DNA of 64,000 bases from Bacteroidia bacterium (GCA_030432635.1 JAUIMB010000009.1:62001-126000), one strand, 5' to 3'. Numbered from the stretch's first letter, positions 1 to 9,853 are shown. The notes: generated from the letters alone by a model not told the origin. Program-made: numbers and translations.

Positions 1-1
1 C

Positions 2-148
2 AAAAATTATCAGCACCTGATGGAATTGGAAGGCTCTGAAAACCTTCATGTTTGCGAGCTAGACATTTCTTCAAAATCTGATTTAAATAGTTTTATCAAG
101 GACTGCGACCTCATTATTTATATGAGACCTTCGGACCTCACAATTTAA
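2..148 (+). CDS. C-terminal end of a cut-off protein
   Basis: The frame is open from the window edge to a TAA at 146-148, giving 48 residues of a C-terminus. Its start lies outside the window. The fragment has the pattern 'ELDISS...L..FIKDCDLIIY', which recalls the second half of a Rossmann-type nucleotide-binding fold, where a strand ending in D is followed by a helix and a hydrophobic strand. That is only a resemblance in a short piece and I do not assign a family. The next gene starts 11 bases downstream on the same strand, so the two may be co-transcribed. Confidence 0.5.
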   Translation, partial: KNYQHLMELEGSENLHVCELDISSKSDLNSFIKDCDLIIYMRPSDLTI

Positions 149-159
149 AACACAAAAAC

Positions 160-1038
160 ATGAAAAAGCATATCCTGGCAACAGCCTTGTTTTTCTTGAG
201 CATTACATTAGCAACTGCCCAAAAAAGCACTATAGAAAACGACATTAAAATGTACACCGAAGTTTGGGATCATATCATTAACAACGGTGAAATCCATTTA
301 ATTAATGCCGATAACTTCGATGAAAACATTACCGCAATTTCTAATCCAGAAAACATTGTTGGGATTCCAAGCTTCAAAGCCTATTACCAAAATTTCATTA
401 CTGGTTTTTCAAATCGGGAATTCAAAGTCATAAAAGCCTTCGGAATGGGTGACAAAATAGCAAAGCACTGGGAATTCAAAGGGACTCACACAGGCATGTT
501 TTTTGGTATTCCAGCTACTGGAAACAAGGTTCATGTTCAAGGTGTAACCTTGGTTAAAATGAAAAATGGAAAAATCGCGGAAGAGCAAGATTTTATGGAC
601 AACACAGTATTTATGGGTCAATTAGGCTCTACTTCAAACCCTAAAAACATAGGCATCATCGATACAGTATATAGCAATTTTTCCAAAGGAGATATTCCAT
701 CGGTTTTGGCTCTTATGGATCCAAATATTATTTGGAATGAAGCTGAAAGCAATTCTTTGGCAGATGGAAATCCTTACATAGGACCTGATGCCGTTTTGAA
801 TGGTGTTTTTGGACGACTTGGTGATAAATATTCTAGTTTCAAGTTAAAGAATATTGAACTACATAACATGTCAAACAATAAAGTATTGGCTACGCTTCGA
901 TACGATGCTATTATCAAGAAAACCGGTAATGCCATTGATGTTCAAGTAGCACATTTATGGTCTCTTAAAAATGGTAAAATCATTGGTTTCCAACAGTATG
1001 CCGACACCAAAAAACTTGCTGACGCAGAAATGGAATAG
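160..1038 (+). CDS. Exported protein with two SnoaL-like (NTF2-fold) domains
   Basis: 292 residues. An N-terminal signal peptide (basic MKKH, hydrophobic stretch, likely cleavage after 'LATA') sends it to the periplasm. Two tandem NTF2/SnoaL-like domains follow, at about residues 25-145 and 160-285. Each ends with the typical 'LVKMKNGKI' or 'LWSLKNGKI' strand. SnoaL-like domains are small cone-shaped pockets found in polyketide cyclases, isomerases and many uncharacterised proteins, so the substrate cannot be read from sequence. The downstream thioesterase-like gene starts 12 bases after the stop and is probably in the same transcript. Confidence 0.75.
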   Translation: MKKHILATALFFLSITLATAQKSTIENDIKMYTEVWDHIINNGEIHLINADNFDENITAISNPENIVGIPSFKAYYQNFITGFSNREFKVIKAFGMGDKIAKHWEFKGTHTGMFFGIPATGNKVHVQGVTLVKMKNGKIAEEQDFMDNTVFMGQLGSTSNPKNIGIIDTVYSNFSKGDIPSVLALMDPNIIWNEAESNSLADGNPYIGPDAVLNGVFGRLGDKYSSFKLKNIELHNMSNNKVLATLRYDAIIKKTGNAIDVQVAHLWSLKNGKIIGFQQYADTKKLADAEME

Positions 1039-1050
1039 AACTTCAACCCA

Positions 1051-1593
1051 ATGATATATTATCTTTTACATCTTGCATACATATTTATTGGATCCAAATT
1101 CTTTTGGAGCAAGACAAATCTCACTTCAGACCTCAGTAGAAAACGATTTGTAAACATATTGGATTGCGACATGTTTAGATATATGGCCAATTCAAAATAC
1201 TCTTACTACATGGACTTTATTCGGTTTGAAAAAATGTTTCGATCCGAATTATTCGCCAACACTGTAAAAAAAGGAATGTATCCAGTGTTGGGCTCGCAGA
1301 AGGTAATTTATAAAATTCCTTTAAAACGTTGGTCATCATTTACCACTACCCTTGTTTTGGAAGGATGGGATGAGAAATGGGTATATCACAAACAGGTTTT
1401 TGAACAACACAATCGTATTGTAGCGATTGGTTATACAAAAGTAGCCTTTTGGAGAAACAAAAAAGCTCAAAACATTCCTAAAATCCTTAAAAACAGTGGT
1501 GTTAAACAATCTGAAATGCCAGTTCCTCAAAAAGTACGCTCTATTTTCGAAAGGGATTATGAGCTACTACAAACCAACACAACGCAAAACTAA
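1051..1593 (+). CDS. Hotdog-fold thioesterase-like protein (THEM6-like)
   Basis: 180 residues. After a hydrophobic N-terminal helix (about 1-15) comes 'DCDMFRYMANSKYSYYMDF' at about residues 38-56. This matches the long helix and catalytic-Asp region of 4HBT-type acyl-CoA thioesterases, especially the THEM6-like branch. The middle contains the usual beta-sheet signature (strands around 'RWSSFTTTLVLEGWDEKWVY'). Known relatives hydrolyse acyl-CoA thioesters, but the acyl substrate is not predictable. The gene lies 12 bases after the SnoaL-like gene and 13 bases before the MFS transporter gene, so the three likely form one operon. Confidence 0.7.
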   Translation: MIYYLLHLAYIFIGSKFFWSKTNLTSDLSRKRFVNILDCDMFRYMANSKYSYYMDFIRFEKMFRSELFANTVKKGMYPVLGSQKVIYKIPLKRWSSFTTTLVLEGWDEKWVYHKQVFEQHNRIVAIGYTKVAFWRNKKAQNIPKILKNSGVKQSEMPVPQKVRSIFERDYELLQTNTTQN

Positions 1594-1606
1594 ATCGTCA
1601 ACAACA

Positions 1607-2959
1607 ATGAAATCCAAAATATTGAAATCCGGTAAAAGTTTAAGTAGCAATCCCTTGGCGAGATATTTTTCATTTTCGGCGCTTTATATTGCCCAAGGGA
1701 TTCCTGAAGGCATTTTGTTTTACGCCATTCCTGCTTGGATGGCCATGAATGGAAAGTCACCTTTGGAGATTGGTGCTTTTACTGGAATTATAATCATTCC
1801 GTGGAGTTTTAAAATCCTGGCAGCACCATTAATGGATCGATTCACCTATTTAGCCATGGGCAGAAAACGACCATGGATCATTTTTGGGCAGCTCGGTTTG
1901 ATCTTTAGTTTTCTTAGTATGGCATTTGTTCCTGACCCATTGAACAATTTATCTGGACTGATGACTGTAGGCTTTATGATCAGTTTTTTCGGAGCATTTC
2001 AAGACGTTGCTACCGATGGCATGGCTGTTGACGTGATTCCTATAAACGAGCAAGCTAGAGCGAACGGCTTGATGTGGGGAACAAAAACTGTCGGAATCTC
2101 ATTATCTCTAGTTATTGGAACTGCACTTATCAATAGTTTCGGATTAACAACTGCTGTTGCATTATTGTCCATTGCAGTGGCTTTAATCATAGCTGTACCC
2201 ATTTATTTTACCGAACGTCCTGGTGAAAAAACCATGCCGTGGAGCGAGGGAAAAGCGCATATTGAATCTGAAACCACACAATTACGCAGCTGGTCTGAAA
2301 TTTTAAAAAATTTGTTTCGTGTGATAAAATTACGAGCCAGCATCATTTTTGGAATTGCCTCGTTTGTCATTGGAATCATGTTCGGGTTTATGGACACGCT
2401 TTTTCCAGTGTTTTCAGTGCAAGAATTAGGTTGGACCAACACTTTATTTTCTGAGGTCTTTTCGATTTTATCAATTATCGCTGGAATATTGGGAATGTGC
2501 ATTGGAGGCTATCTCGTGGATCGCTTTGGAAAATTGAAAATGACCACTTTATTTCTGGGAATACTAACCTTGTGCATTTCATTATTCGCAATGGTAACAG
2601 ATTTTTGGCACAATAATATGGTTTTTTATGGTTTCATGTTTACCTACTATACCTTTTATACGTTCTTAAGTATTGCAACCTTTGCCATTGGTATGCAACT
2701 ATGCTGGAAAACCGTTGCTGCAACTCAATTTACATTATACATGGCACTTTCAAACATGGGAAGAGGTTTTGGAGCGACGCTTTTTGGCATCGTCAAAACA
2801 AATATGATCTGGGAGCATGTTTTCTTGGTTGTAGCCTTGTCTCCAATTGTAATGGCCATCTTGATTCAGTTTCTATGCTTCAGAAGACATAAACAACAAG
2901 TTGATCGTTTTGATAGTATACAGCAGCCTTTGGTCGTTCAAAATATGATCAAGGATTAA
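1607..2959 (+). CDS. MFS transporter, AmpG/PAT-like
   Basis: 450 residues from ATG at 1607, with about 12 hydrophobic segments. The N-terminal part 'LYIAQGIPEGILFYAIPAW' followed by 'PWSFKILAAPLMDR' and 'GRKRPWIIFGQ' is the typical loop 2-3 signature of the AmpG / acetyl-CoA transporter branch of the major facilitator superfamily. AmpG imports anhydro-muropeptides; whether this one does is not shown. The frame is open upstream to 1496, but that part overlaps the preceding gene out of frame. The ATG at 1607 is 13 bases after the upstream stop and gives a normal N-terminus. The gene converges with the next gene at a 7-base spacer. Confidence 0.78.
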   Translation: MKSKILKSGKSLSSNPLARYFSFSALYIAQGIPEGILFYAIPAWMAMNGKSPLEIGAFTGIIIIPWSFKILAAPLMDRFTYLAMGRKRPWIIFGQLGLIFSFLSMAFVPDPLNNLSGLMTVGFMISFFGAFQDVATDGMAVDVIPINEQARANGLMWGTKTVGISLSLVIGTALINSFGLTTAVALLSIAVALIIAVPIYFTERPGEKTMPWSEGKAHIESETTQLRSWSEILKNLFRVIKLRASIIFGIASFVIGIMFGFMDTLFPVFSVQELGWTNTLFSEVFSILSIIAGILGMCIGGYLVDRFGKLKMTTLFLGILTLCISLFAMVTDFWHNNMVFYGFMFTYYTFYTFLSIATFAIGMQLCWKTVAATQFTLYMALSNMGRGFGATLFGIVKTNMIWEHVFLVVALSPIVMAILIQFLCFRRHKQQVDRFDSIQQPLVVQNMIKD

Positions 2960-2966
2960 AACGGTC

Positions 2967-4544
2967 TTATTTTCTAGTTACCTTTAAAGGAGAATTGACC
3001 CAATAGTCTGAAATATTCTTCAATTTACTCGTATTGATCAATGATTCATTTAATTTCTCAGATTTATTTACAAAATAAAGATCATCAGAAAGTTCTTTTT
3101 CTGTAAACACTTCCTGAACAAACAATTCCCTAAATTGATTTACCCTAATGAAGGTTCGTTTATCGAGTTCTCGTCCAGAAATGTCGGTAACTCTTTTAAT
3201 TTTATACGTAAGATCTTTCATGCTCTCTTTAGTCAATGGTTCGTTTGAAGGCATCGTCCCTTTAATCAAACTCACCTTCACCACTTTACTTTCATCTAAG
3301 GTCACACTATTGATTTTTAACTTTTTTCGCTTATAGACAAACCTAAAATTCTTACTGTTTGCAATAGTTCTTTTGTCTACAGTATTATTGAACCTCACAT
3401 AAAACGCATTCTCATTTTGATCAAAAGACACATCCTCAACTTGAAAATCGTCACGGCTCTTGACCTTAAATTTATTGTTGAAGGAAATATAGTTGAGATA
3501 CATACGGTCACCTCGAGGCACATATTCGATTCTCACAGAAAAAAATGGTTCTGGATCTCCAACATTATATCCAAAATATTCCAACTTATGAATCGCATAA
3601 GTATCAGGAGCAATATAAATGGCACCATCTGCTGTGTTTTTTACACCAGTGACCTCTTCGATGGCGTAAAACTTAATTTCATAAATCAAGGTGTCATCAA
3701 GATATAATTTTCGGGCAATCCTAAATTCGTGGTTGTCGAGAAAGTTTTCCTTCATCGTATGTATAAACGAAAATGTATGGTGCTCGTAATTCCGTATTGC
3801 ATTATGCATCATGAGGATACTGAGTTCATTCCCTCCAATGGAAGATATAGTTGCCGATTTTATGTACTTATACTTTTGGTTGTCGTATTCTTGCGTTAGT
3901 AAGGTATCCTTAGGAAACTTGGAATTTTGCTTGAATTGATACAACGAAGCTTGATTGTTTTTGAACTTAAGCTTATTGGTATGAAAACCTTCATCAAAGA
4001 TTTCCATAATTCCTTCGTTAAGATTGAAGTATTTGTTTTGCAGTAATTGATAATCTCTATAATATCCAATATAAGCATGTGGCTTTACAGGATAGTTTAC
4101 ACGCATTCTGCTAATGGCCTTACCAACAATTTCCCTAACATTTTCAAAGGGCTTTCCTTCCTTTGAAGTTTCCTTCTTCGCAGTAATCATTACAGCTTCA
4201 AGGGATTCTATTTTTGGTTTGAGAAAAATGACGTTCGATCCTGAATCATTCAAACTCTTAACCGTAATGGTTTTCGATTCATAGCCAATACAGGAGATGA
4301 TCAGAACTTCATTTTGTGTTTTATACTTATATGGCAATCTAAAATTTCCGTCGATATCGGCAATAACACCATTATTTTTATTCTGTATGCTAACAGTTGC
4401 AAAAACGACTGGTGCGTTATCTGATTTGTCCAGAACTTGACAGAATATTTCCTTGTCATTATTTTCGGCAGAAATGTTTTGGGCCTTGCTTGAAAATGCA
4501 ACAAAGATTAACAACATAGCACATAGGCGCTTTAAAGACTTCAT
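2967..4544 (-). CDS. Exported protein with carboxypeptidase-like regulatory domain
   Basis: 525 residues. A signal peptide ending near 'SSKAQ' is followed by a carboxypeptidase-regulatory-like (CarboxypepD_reg) beta-sandwich at about 32-115, seen as 'VFATVSIQNKNNGVIADIDG' and 'LIISCIGYESKTI'. The rest (about 130-525) is beta-rich and resembles the first half of DUF5686-type proteins. The protein stops without the outer-membrane barrel expected of a TonB receptor. It is the last gene of a minus-strand run with two long plug-like paralogues (4 bases between it and the gene before), so it probably works with them at the cell envelope. Substrate unknown. Confidence 0.72.
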   Translation of the reverse strand: MKSLKRLCAMLLIFVAFSSKAQNISAENNDKEIFCQVLDKSDNAPVVFATVSIQNKNNGVIADIDGNFRLPYKYKTQNEVLIISCIGYESKTITVKSLNDSGSNVIFLKPKIESLEAVMITAKKETSKEGKPFENVREIVGKAISRMRVNYPVKPHAYIGYYRDYQLLQNKYFNLNEGIMEIFDEGFHTNKLKFKNNQASLYQFKQNSKFPKDTLLTQEYDNQKYKYIKSATISSIGGNELSILMMHNAIRNYEHHTFSFIHTMKENFLDNHEFRIARKLYLDDTLIYEIKFYAIEEVTGVKNTADGAIYIAPDTYAIHKLEYFGYNVGDPEPFFSVRIEYVPRGDRMYLNYISFNNKFKVKSRDDFQVEDVSFDQNENAFYVRFNNTVDKRTIANSKNFRFVYKRKKLKINSVTLDESKVVKVSLIKGTMPSNEPLTKESMKDLTYKIKRVTDISGRELDKRTFIRVNQFRELFVQEVFTEKELSDDLYFVNKSEKLNESLINTSKLKNISDYWVNSPLKVTRK

Positions 4545-4548
4545 ACAA

Positions 4549-6990
4549 TTAATTTAATGTGATGGTTTTTACTTCAGAAACAAAAGCATCATCGACCATA
4601 CCTTCGACAAATACCTTAAACTCCCTGATTTGATTATTTGTGATTTTTAAATTCAATTGACCCTTGTCATCCAATTTCATATTTGGAAACCAATCGATGA
4701 CACCAAACTCCTTAAAAAAATCAGAATCGTAAGCTGTGTATTCTGGAACATAAAATGTTTTCGGGACATTAAACTTCAAAGGAATTTCATAGCTGGCGTA
4801 AACATTTTCGGTGTTGTTATCATTTCTGAAAGTAGGTCTGGTTTTTATGCGTATCAAACCTGCACCTCCAGCCCTCAATCCACCTCCAACTCCAGATTTG
4901 TTGACCTCAATCCATTCAATATCCTCTAAGGACATATTTTGCAACATATTGAGGTTTTGACCTAAAATAACATCATCGAGATACACAATTGGAATGGAGC
5001 TCGCTTCCTGACCAATTTCTGGAGACAAACCCTTTCCAGCCAGATATTCATTTTCCACAAAACGATCCCTAAAGCTGTTTATGGTATTATTCAATATGAC
5101 AAAGTCCCCTAAATTGTTATTGTTGCCATTCTGGACAAAGAACCCTTTGTCCCTCAAATAACGATCCAAAGTCCTATAGCGTCTTACCATATCTGCGTCC
5201 ATTTCCTCAACAGTTCCAACACTGCGATTATTGAGTTTTTCAATTTTGGTATAATCTTTCTTCTTTGTAATGAGAACTTCATCCAAACGTTCAATTTGAT
5301 TAAAACTTGCAGCGATTGACATATCAATTTGTTGCAATTGCCTGTTTGCCGAATCAATAATCAATGGTTTTAAACCCATGGAAATTTCAGGAATCTTGAT
5401 TGGGTCAAATTGGATGTATAAATCTGGTTTGGTAATCTTTCCATTGGCATTGATTTGGCGAATCCTAACCTCTTCATTGTTAATAGGAAACAAACCTGAA
5501 GCCATGTATGAATTATCATCCTTGGTTAACGTCACCAATTTCATGGGATGATTTAATGTTGGAAAAATCATTAACTGTTTATCAAAATCATCTGAGGAAT
5601 TGATGGTATAACTTATGCCGCTTTCATAATCAAAATCATAATCTGGAGGATTATTGAAAATCGTATTCCAATCATAACTGCTCCAGCCTTGGGTTATTAA
5701 TAACATATCGAGTTCGAAGGTCTTTTTTGGCGTGATTTCCTGAAAATAATAGTGCGCTTTCTCGACATAACCTTTCAAATAGTTTTGTAAAAAAAACTGC
5801 GAAACTATATTTTGGTGATGAAAGGAATTTGTTCGTATCGGTAAAACCGAAACACTCAGCGTATTTGCCGAATTGGTCATCTCATTGTTATAGGGAAGAC
5901 TAACAGCAATGGTATCATTGGCAATACTAGCACTCACGTTTCCTGATTGTAATAGATGAACGCCTTCATAATTGAAAAACAAGCGTTCCAATAACGGATT
6001 GTTATTGGCATCAAAAAGTGTAAAAATGTTGAGACCACTAAATAAATCCTTATTGGGAATGACCTTTATAACTTCAATTTCGTCATTAAATTTAAATGTG
6101 ATTTCCTTTAACGCATTACCATTGTGAATTGCCAACTTAAAATAGGTCTTGTTTATTGTTGGCAAGGTCTCAGTATTTGTTCTAATGGTCAAAGCCACTT
6201 TATCGCGTAACGGACTTAAGTTCAATGTGACTCCATTAGAATCTATGGCTTTGATATCAACCTTAAATTCTTGTTCGCCATATTTGAATTTTGCCTTGTA
6301 TGTACTTCCTTTTTTAGGTGTTAACAGACATTTTCCTATTCCAAATTGATTGACCTTAAAGTTGGTCACGACTTCATCAGATTCATTCACAATATTACCC
6401 TCAATATCAGGAACACCAAGACCCTTATCATTTTTGATAACAATACCCAATACATTCTCAACATCGGCCAACAAATGACCTCCTTCTGGCAAGAATTGTG
6501 CGTCTAGTCCATCCGACTTACTTTGCTGAACCAATTGTTGTTCAATAGAAGGATCAATGACCCTAATGGTTTCGGCATATAGGTTATCTTCATTGAAGTT
6601 TCGCATCCAATTGGTATATAGCTTTATCGTATAATGTCCCGAAGTATACTTTTCTGTAATGCTGAAATCTCCAGTTGCCGTTCCATTCTCGACCATTAAG
6701 AGTTTGCTTTCTACAATACTATCATTCTCATCAGCAATGGTACAATAAAGGTTACCGGCTTGAATAGCAAGTTGTTTAGAATATTTGTCTATTATATAAG
6801 CCTTTATCCCAATGGATTCTCCCTTGATGTAAATGGATTTATTCAGATGTGCAAACACGAGCTCTCGCTCCATTTCGGCATAGTCATCATATACCGTTAT
6901 CAAATCTAAATCGGATTGCTGGTCTTGACCATATACCGAATAAAAACAAAGCACTACTATTGCCAATAAAACCACTATTTTTCTCATCAT
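4549..6990 (-). CDS. Envelope protein with macroglobulin-like domains and a TonB-plug-like domain, copy 2
   Basis: 813 residues from ATG at 6990; a TTG just upstream at 6993 is a possible alternative. The signal peptide ends near 'YSVYG'. The N-terminal half carries the MG2-like pattern 'HLNKSIYIKGESIGIKAY', known from Bacteroidota proteins that combine macroglobulin-like domains with a plug. Toward the C-terminus a TonB-receptor plug signature is visible ('IVYLDDVILG', then 'IEWIEVNKSGVGGGLRAGG' and 'GLIRIKT'), but no beta-barrel follows. The start overlaps the stop of the upstream paralogue by one base (TGATG), indicating translational coupling. It may take part in surface transport or sensing, but no substrate can be named. 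Confidence 0.75.
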   Translation of the reverse strand: MMRKIVVLLAIVVLCFYSVYGQDQQSDLDLITVYDDYAEMERELVFAHLNKSIYIKGESIGIKAYIIDKYSKQLAIQAGNLYCTIADENDSIVESKLLMVENGTATGDFSITEKYTSGHYTIKLYTNWMRNFNEDNLYAETIRVIDPSIEQQLVQQSKSDGLDAQFLPEGGHLLADVENVLGIVIKNDKGLGVPDIEGNIVNESDEVVTNFKVNQFGIGKCLLTPKKGSTYKAKFKYGEQEFKVDIKAIDSNGVTLNLSPLRDKVALTIRTNTETLPTINKTYFKLAIHNGNALKEITFKFNDEIEVIKVIPNKDLFSGLNIFTLFDANNNPLLERLFFNYEGVHLLQSGNVSASIANDTIAVSLPYNNEMTNSANTLSVSVLPIRTNSFHHQNIVSQFFLQNYLKGYVEKAHYYFQEITPKKTFELDMLLITQGWSSYDWNTIFNNPPDYDFDYESGISYTINSSDDFDKQLMIFPTLNHPMKLVTLTKDDNSYMASGLFPINNEEVRIRQINANGKITKPDLYIQFDPIKIPEISMGLKPLIIDSANRQLQQIDMSIAASFNQIERLDEVLITKKKDYTKIEKLNNRSVGTVEEMDADMVRRYRTLDRYLRDKGFFVQNGNNNNLGDFVILNNTINSFRDRFVENEYLAGKGLSPEIGQEASSIPIVYLDDVILGQNLNMLQNMSLEDIEWIEVNKSGVGGGLRAGGAGLIRIKTRPTFRNDNNTENVYASYEIPLKFNVPKTFYVPEYTAYDSDFFKEFGVIDWFPNMKLDDKGQLNLKITNNQIREFKVFVEGMVDDAFVSEVKTITLN

Positions 6991-9368
6991 CAATTACTAT
7001 TTATCTCTTTTACTTCGGAAATGAAGGTTCCATCATTTGAAAAACCCTCAATGAACAGCTTAATGTCTGTCTCATTATTATTAAACACCTTTAAGTTCAA
7101 CGTGCCACTCTGATTGGTACTGACGTTAGAAAACCAATCAACAATGCCATATTCTTTATAGAAATTACTTTTAAATGAAGCATACTTCGGAATATAAAAA
7201 CGTTTGGCCACATCAAACTTCAAAGGAATATCAAAGCTAACATGTACTTCTTTTTTAGGCTGATTCTCGAGTACAGAAAACGGATTGGTCTTTATTTTAA
7301 TCACACATCTACCTCCTCGTAGACCATATCCAATACCAGATTTATTGATTTCAATGTAATCAATTTCATTTAAGCTGTAGTCCCTGAGAATATTGTGATC
7401 TGATAAAATAATGTCATCTATAAATATTACAGGATCTCCAATAATCTTAAACTCATAACTCTCCTCGTTCTTTCCAGAGCCAACAACACTAACACCTGCT
7501 TTATTTTCCAAAACGACAAAGCCTCTTGAACTTAAAAAATTCCCGAAGGTTCTGAAACGACGTTTCTTCTTTTCATCGAAAAAGTCAACCCTTCCCAATG
7601 ACGCGTTTCTAATTTTTTCTGTTCTTGTATACTCTCGCTTTGCTTTAATTTCAACTTCATCAAGTTGCTCTACCTTTTCCCATCCTGAGGCAAACTCTTG
7701 ATAATTGCTCATTTCACTTCCTCTAACATCCCTTGGTACCAACACATCCCAATTGTGATCTAAATTAAATTCGGGAATCCCACTTGGACTAAATTTTAGA
7801 TTTAGATATGGTTTTACAGGCTTACCTTTGTGATTTATGGCTCCTATATCAATCTTTTCATCAGAAATAGGAAACAATCCTTGTTTCTCAAAGTACATTT
7901 CATTTACGGTTAACTCTATAATTTCAAATGGATTATTCAGTGTAGGATACAACAAAATTTGTCTAAAATTATTATTGGTGAAATTTGCTGTAAAACCGAT
8001 ACCGTTCTCAAAATCGAAATCCACTTCAGGTGGATCATCGAATACTGAAGTCCAATCATAACTACTCCAGCCTTGGGTTAGTAACAAATTATCCAATTCA
8101 TATTTCGTTTTTAAACTGATATCCTGAAAATAGAATTGTGCATTCTCAATATATCCTCTAACATAAGGTTGAAGCACCATTGAGGATACTATATTCTCAT
8201 GATGATTATAGGCTCTGGTTGGCGCAGGCAAAACTGAAACACTGAAATTATTGAATTCACTGAGATTGAGATCATTGTAAGGAATGGAAATCAATAGGGA
8301 ATCCTTTTGCTTTTGTACGATAGGTGCTCCAGATTGCGCAAGCTTCAATCCATCATAATTGAACAGTTGCCGCTCTAGGATCGGTGTTGACGAATCGTCA
8401 AAAAGGGTGACAATATTAATCCCTGAAAATAAATCCTCGTTACGAATGGCCTTTACCACTTCTAGTTCGTTACCAAACCTAAAATTGAATTCCAATAACT
8501 GATTGCCATTGTGCACGGTGAAAGTATAGATGTTGTTATTAAAATCTTGAAGTGTAGCTTTGTTTGTTTTAAACGTAATAAATGTGTTATCATTTAACGC
8601 ATTGACACTTAACCCGACACCTTTTGGCTTCGCAGGCTCAATATCGAACTCATATAACGTTTCATCAAGTTTAAATTGCACCTTATAGTGTTCCCCAGGT
8701 TTTGGTTTCAACACAAAACGTCCAAGCCCAAATTGATTTACCTTGAACGATGTGAGTTCCTGACCATTTGAGTTAACGACTTTGCATTCAACGTTAGGCA
8801 CGCCAAATCCATTGTTGTCTTTTATGAGAGCACCAAGTGTCGTTTCGACATCAGTAATTAGATGTCCACCTTCAGGCAAAAATTGAGCATCAATTTTCTC
8901 GAAATTCTGAGTTTGTTTAACCTCGGTTTCAACATCTGGATCGATTACACGAATGCTTTGGGAGAAAAAGTTTTTCTCCTTAAAATTTTTCATCCAGTTC
9001 GTAAATGCTGAAATTTTATAATCACCTGAAGTAAATAAACTGTCAACAGTAAAATCGTTAATTGCAATACCATTGTTGACCATCAATAGTTTTTTCTTAA
9101 CAATCTCGTTCTTGTCATTTCGAATGACACAATATAAATTTGTGGTCTCTGATGATAAACGCCTCTTTGCCTTATCCAATACATAAGCCTGAAGTCCGAT
9201 GGACTCTCCCTTGATGTATGTCGATTTATTTAAATGCAGATAGACAATTTCACGATCTAATTCTGAATAATCCTCAAAAGACGACATAATATCCAGGTCT
9301 TGGGCACATAAAGTAAAAAAGGGCAATATAAAAACGAATACGAAGAGGCAATAGAGCTTTGGTGTCAT
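6990..9368 (-). CDS. Envelope protein with macroglobulin-like domains and a TonB-plug-like domain, copy 1
   Basis: 792 residues from ATG at 9368, with a signal peptide (hydrophobic stretch ending 'FFTLCAQ'). It is a full-length paralogue of the next gene. Shared blocks include 'HLNKSTYIKGESIGLQAY', 'TQGWSSYDWTSVFDDPPEVD' and the plug-like 'IFIDDIILSD' with 'IDYIEINKSGIGYGLRGG'. Like its partner it lacks a barrel and ends in a beta-sandwich ('DIPLKFDVAKRFYIPKY'). The pair probably arose by tandem duplication and is translated as a unit. In known families a plug closes a 22-strand pore; here it may instead be a binding or docking domain, which is inference. Confidence 0.75.
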   Translation of the reverse strand: MTPKLYCLFVFVFILPFFTLCAQDLDIMSSFEDYSELDREIVYLHLNKSTYIKGESIGLQAYVLDKAKRRLSSETTNLYCVIRNDKNEIVKKKLLMVNNGIAINDFTVDSLFTSGDYKISAFTNWMKNFKEKNFFSQSIRVIDPDVETEVKQTQNFEKIDAQFLPEGGHLITDVETTLGALIKDNNGFGVPNVECKVVNSNGQELTSFKVNQFGLGRFVLKPKPGEHYKVQFKLDETLYEFDIEPAKPKGVGLSVNALNDNTFITFKTNKATLQDFNNNIYTFTVHNGNQLLEFNFRFGNELEVVKAIRNEDLFSGINIVTLFDDSSTPILERQLFNYDGLKLAQSGAPIVQKQKDSLLISIPYNDLNLSEFNNFSVSVLPAPTRAYNHHENIVSSMVLQPYVRGYIENAQFYFQDISLKTKYELDNLLLTQGWSSYDWTSVFDDPPEVDFDFENGIGFTANFTNNNFRQILLYPTLNNPFEIIELTVNEMYFEKQGLFPISDEKIDIGAINHKGKPVKPYLNLKFSPSGIPEFNLDHNWDVLVPRDVRGSEMSNYQEFASGWEKVEQLDEVEIKAKREYTRTEKIRNASLGRVDFFDEKKKRRFRTFGNFLSSRGFVVLENKAGVSVVGSGKNEESYEFKIIGDPVIFIDDIILSDHNILRDYSLNEIDYIEINKSGIGYGLRGGRCVIKIKTNPFSVLENQPKKEVHVSFDIPLKFDVAKRFYIPKYASFKSNFYKEYGIVDWFSNVSTNQSGTLNLKVFNNNETDIKLFIEGFSNDGTFISEVKEINSN

Positions 9369-9410
9369 CAATAAAGGAATTGGTTAGTGAATTTAAATGC
9401 CGTTTTTAAC

Positions 9411-9451
9411 GTTTAAGACTTAAAAAAACCACAAAAAAATCTGTCTTAAAC
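9411..9451. repeat. Spaced inverted repeat GTTTAAGAC / GTCTTAAAC
   Basis: A perfect 9-base inverted repeat (9411-9419 and 9443-9451) encloses an A-rich 23-base spacer between the VOC gene and the first plug-like paralogue. It could form a hairpin that ends the VOC operon, or be a regulator site ahead of 9368. The sequence alone does not decide. Confidence 0.35.
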
Positions 9452-9461
9452 ACATCAAAAA

Positions 9462-9851
9462 TCATTCCATAGAAAGAAAATTCCTATAAAAAATAAGTCC
9501 GTTCCCATCAATATCATAAAAACCGAATTCCCTAGTTCCCCAAGCTGTGTTTCTTAACATTGTATTATCGTGAAATATATCCTTTGATTGGTATTCGCCA
9601 AACAACACATCAACTTGCTCGACATAAATTCGTAGCAACGTACAATCCATACCTTGTGTCCAATCGTTGGCATCATGCCATTGCAAATGAATTTCCAAGC
9701 CATCTCGAGTTACACCTCCATACTTTGGATCATCACCATTATCTTTGAAAGCTAGTTCGAAACCAAGTTTTTGAACATAAAAACGTATCGAATCTGACAC
9801 GTTTCTTACAGGCAGGACCGGATGAATTTGATTTAAAACCGCCTTATCCAT
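9462..9851 (-). CDS. VOC (glyoxalase/bleomycin-resistance) family protein
   Basis: 129 residues, one vicinal-oxygen-chelate unit made of two beta-alpha-beta-beta-beta modules. The first module shows 'IHPVLPVRNVSDSIRFYVQK' with 'LGFELAF'; the second ends 'REFGFYDIDGNGLIFYRN'. Both are typical of small VOC proteins similar to bleomycin-binding proteins. Two modules in one chain suggest a dimer. Neither the metal nor the substrate can be predicted. It starts 2 bases after the stop of the DinB-like gene and is the last gene of a three-gene operon. Confidence 0.78.
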   Translation of the reverse strand: MDKAVLNQIHPVLPVRNVSDSIRFYVQKLGFELAFKDNGDDPKYGGVTRDGLEIHLQWHDANDWTQGMDCTLLRIYVEQVDVLFGEYQSKDIFHDNTMLRNTAWGTREFGFYDIDGNGLIFYRNFLSME

Positions 9852-9853
9852 AC

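Noticed and set aside
1496-1606. Upstream extension of the MFS transporter to 1496
   Set aside because: It overlaps the thioesterase-like gene out of frame for almost 100 bases and adds no transporter-like sequence.
9411-9451. GTCTTAAAC at 9443 as a further ECF promoter
   Set aside because: The -10-like string lacks the final G and there is no GTAGGG at 17 bases; it is one arm of an inverted repeat.
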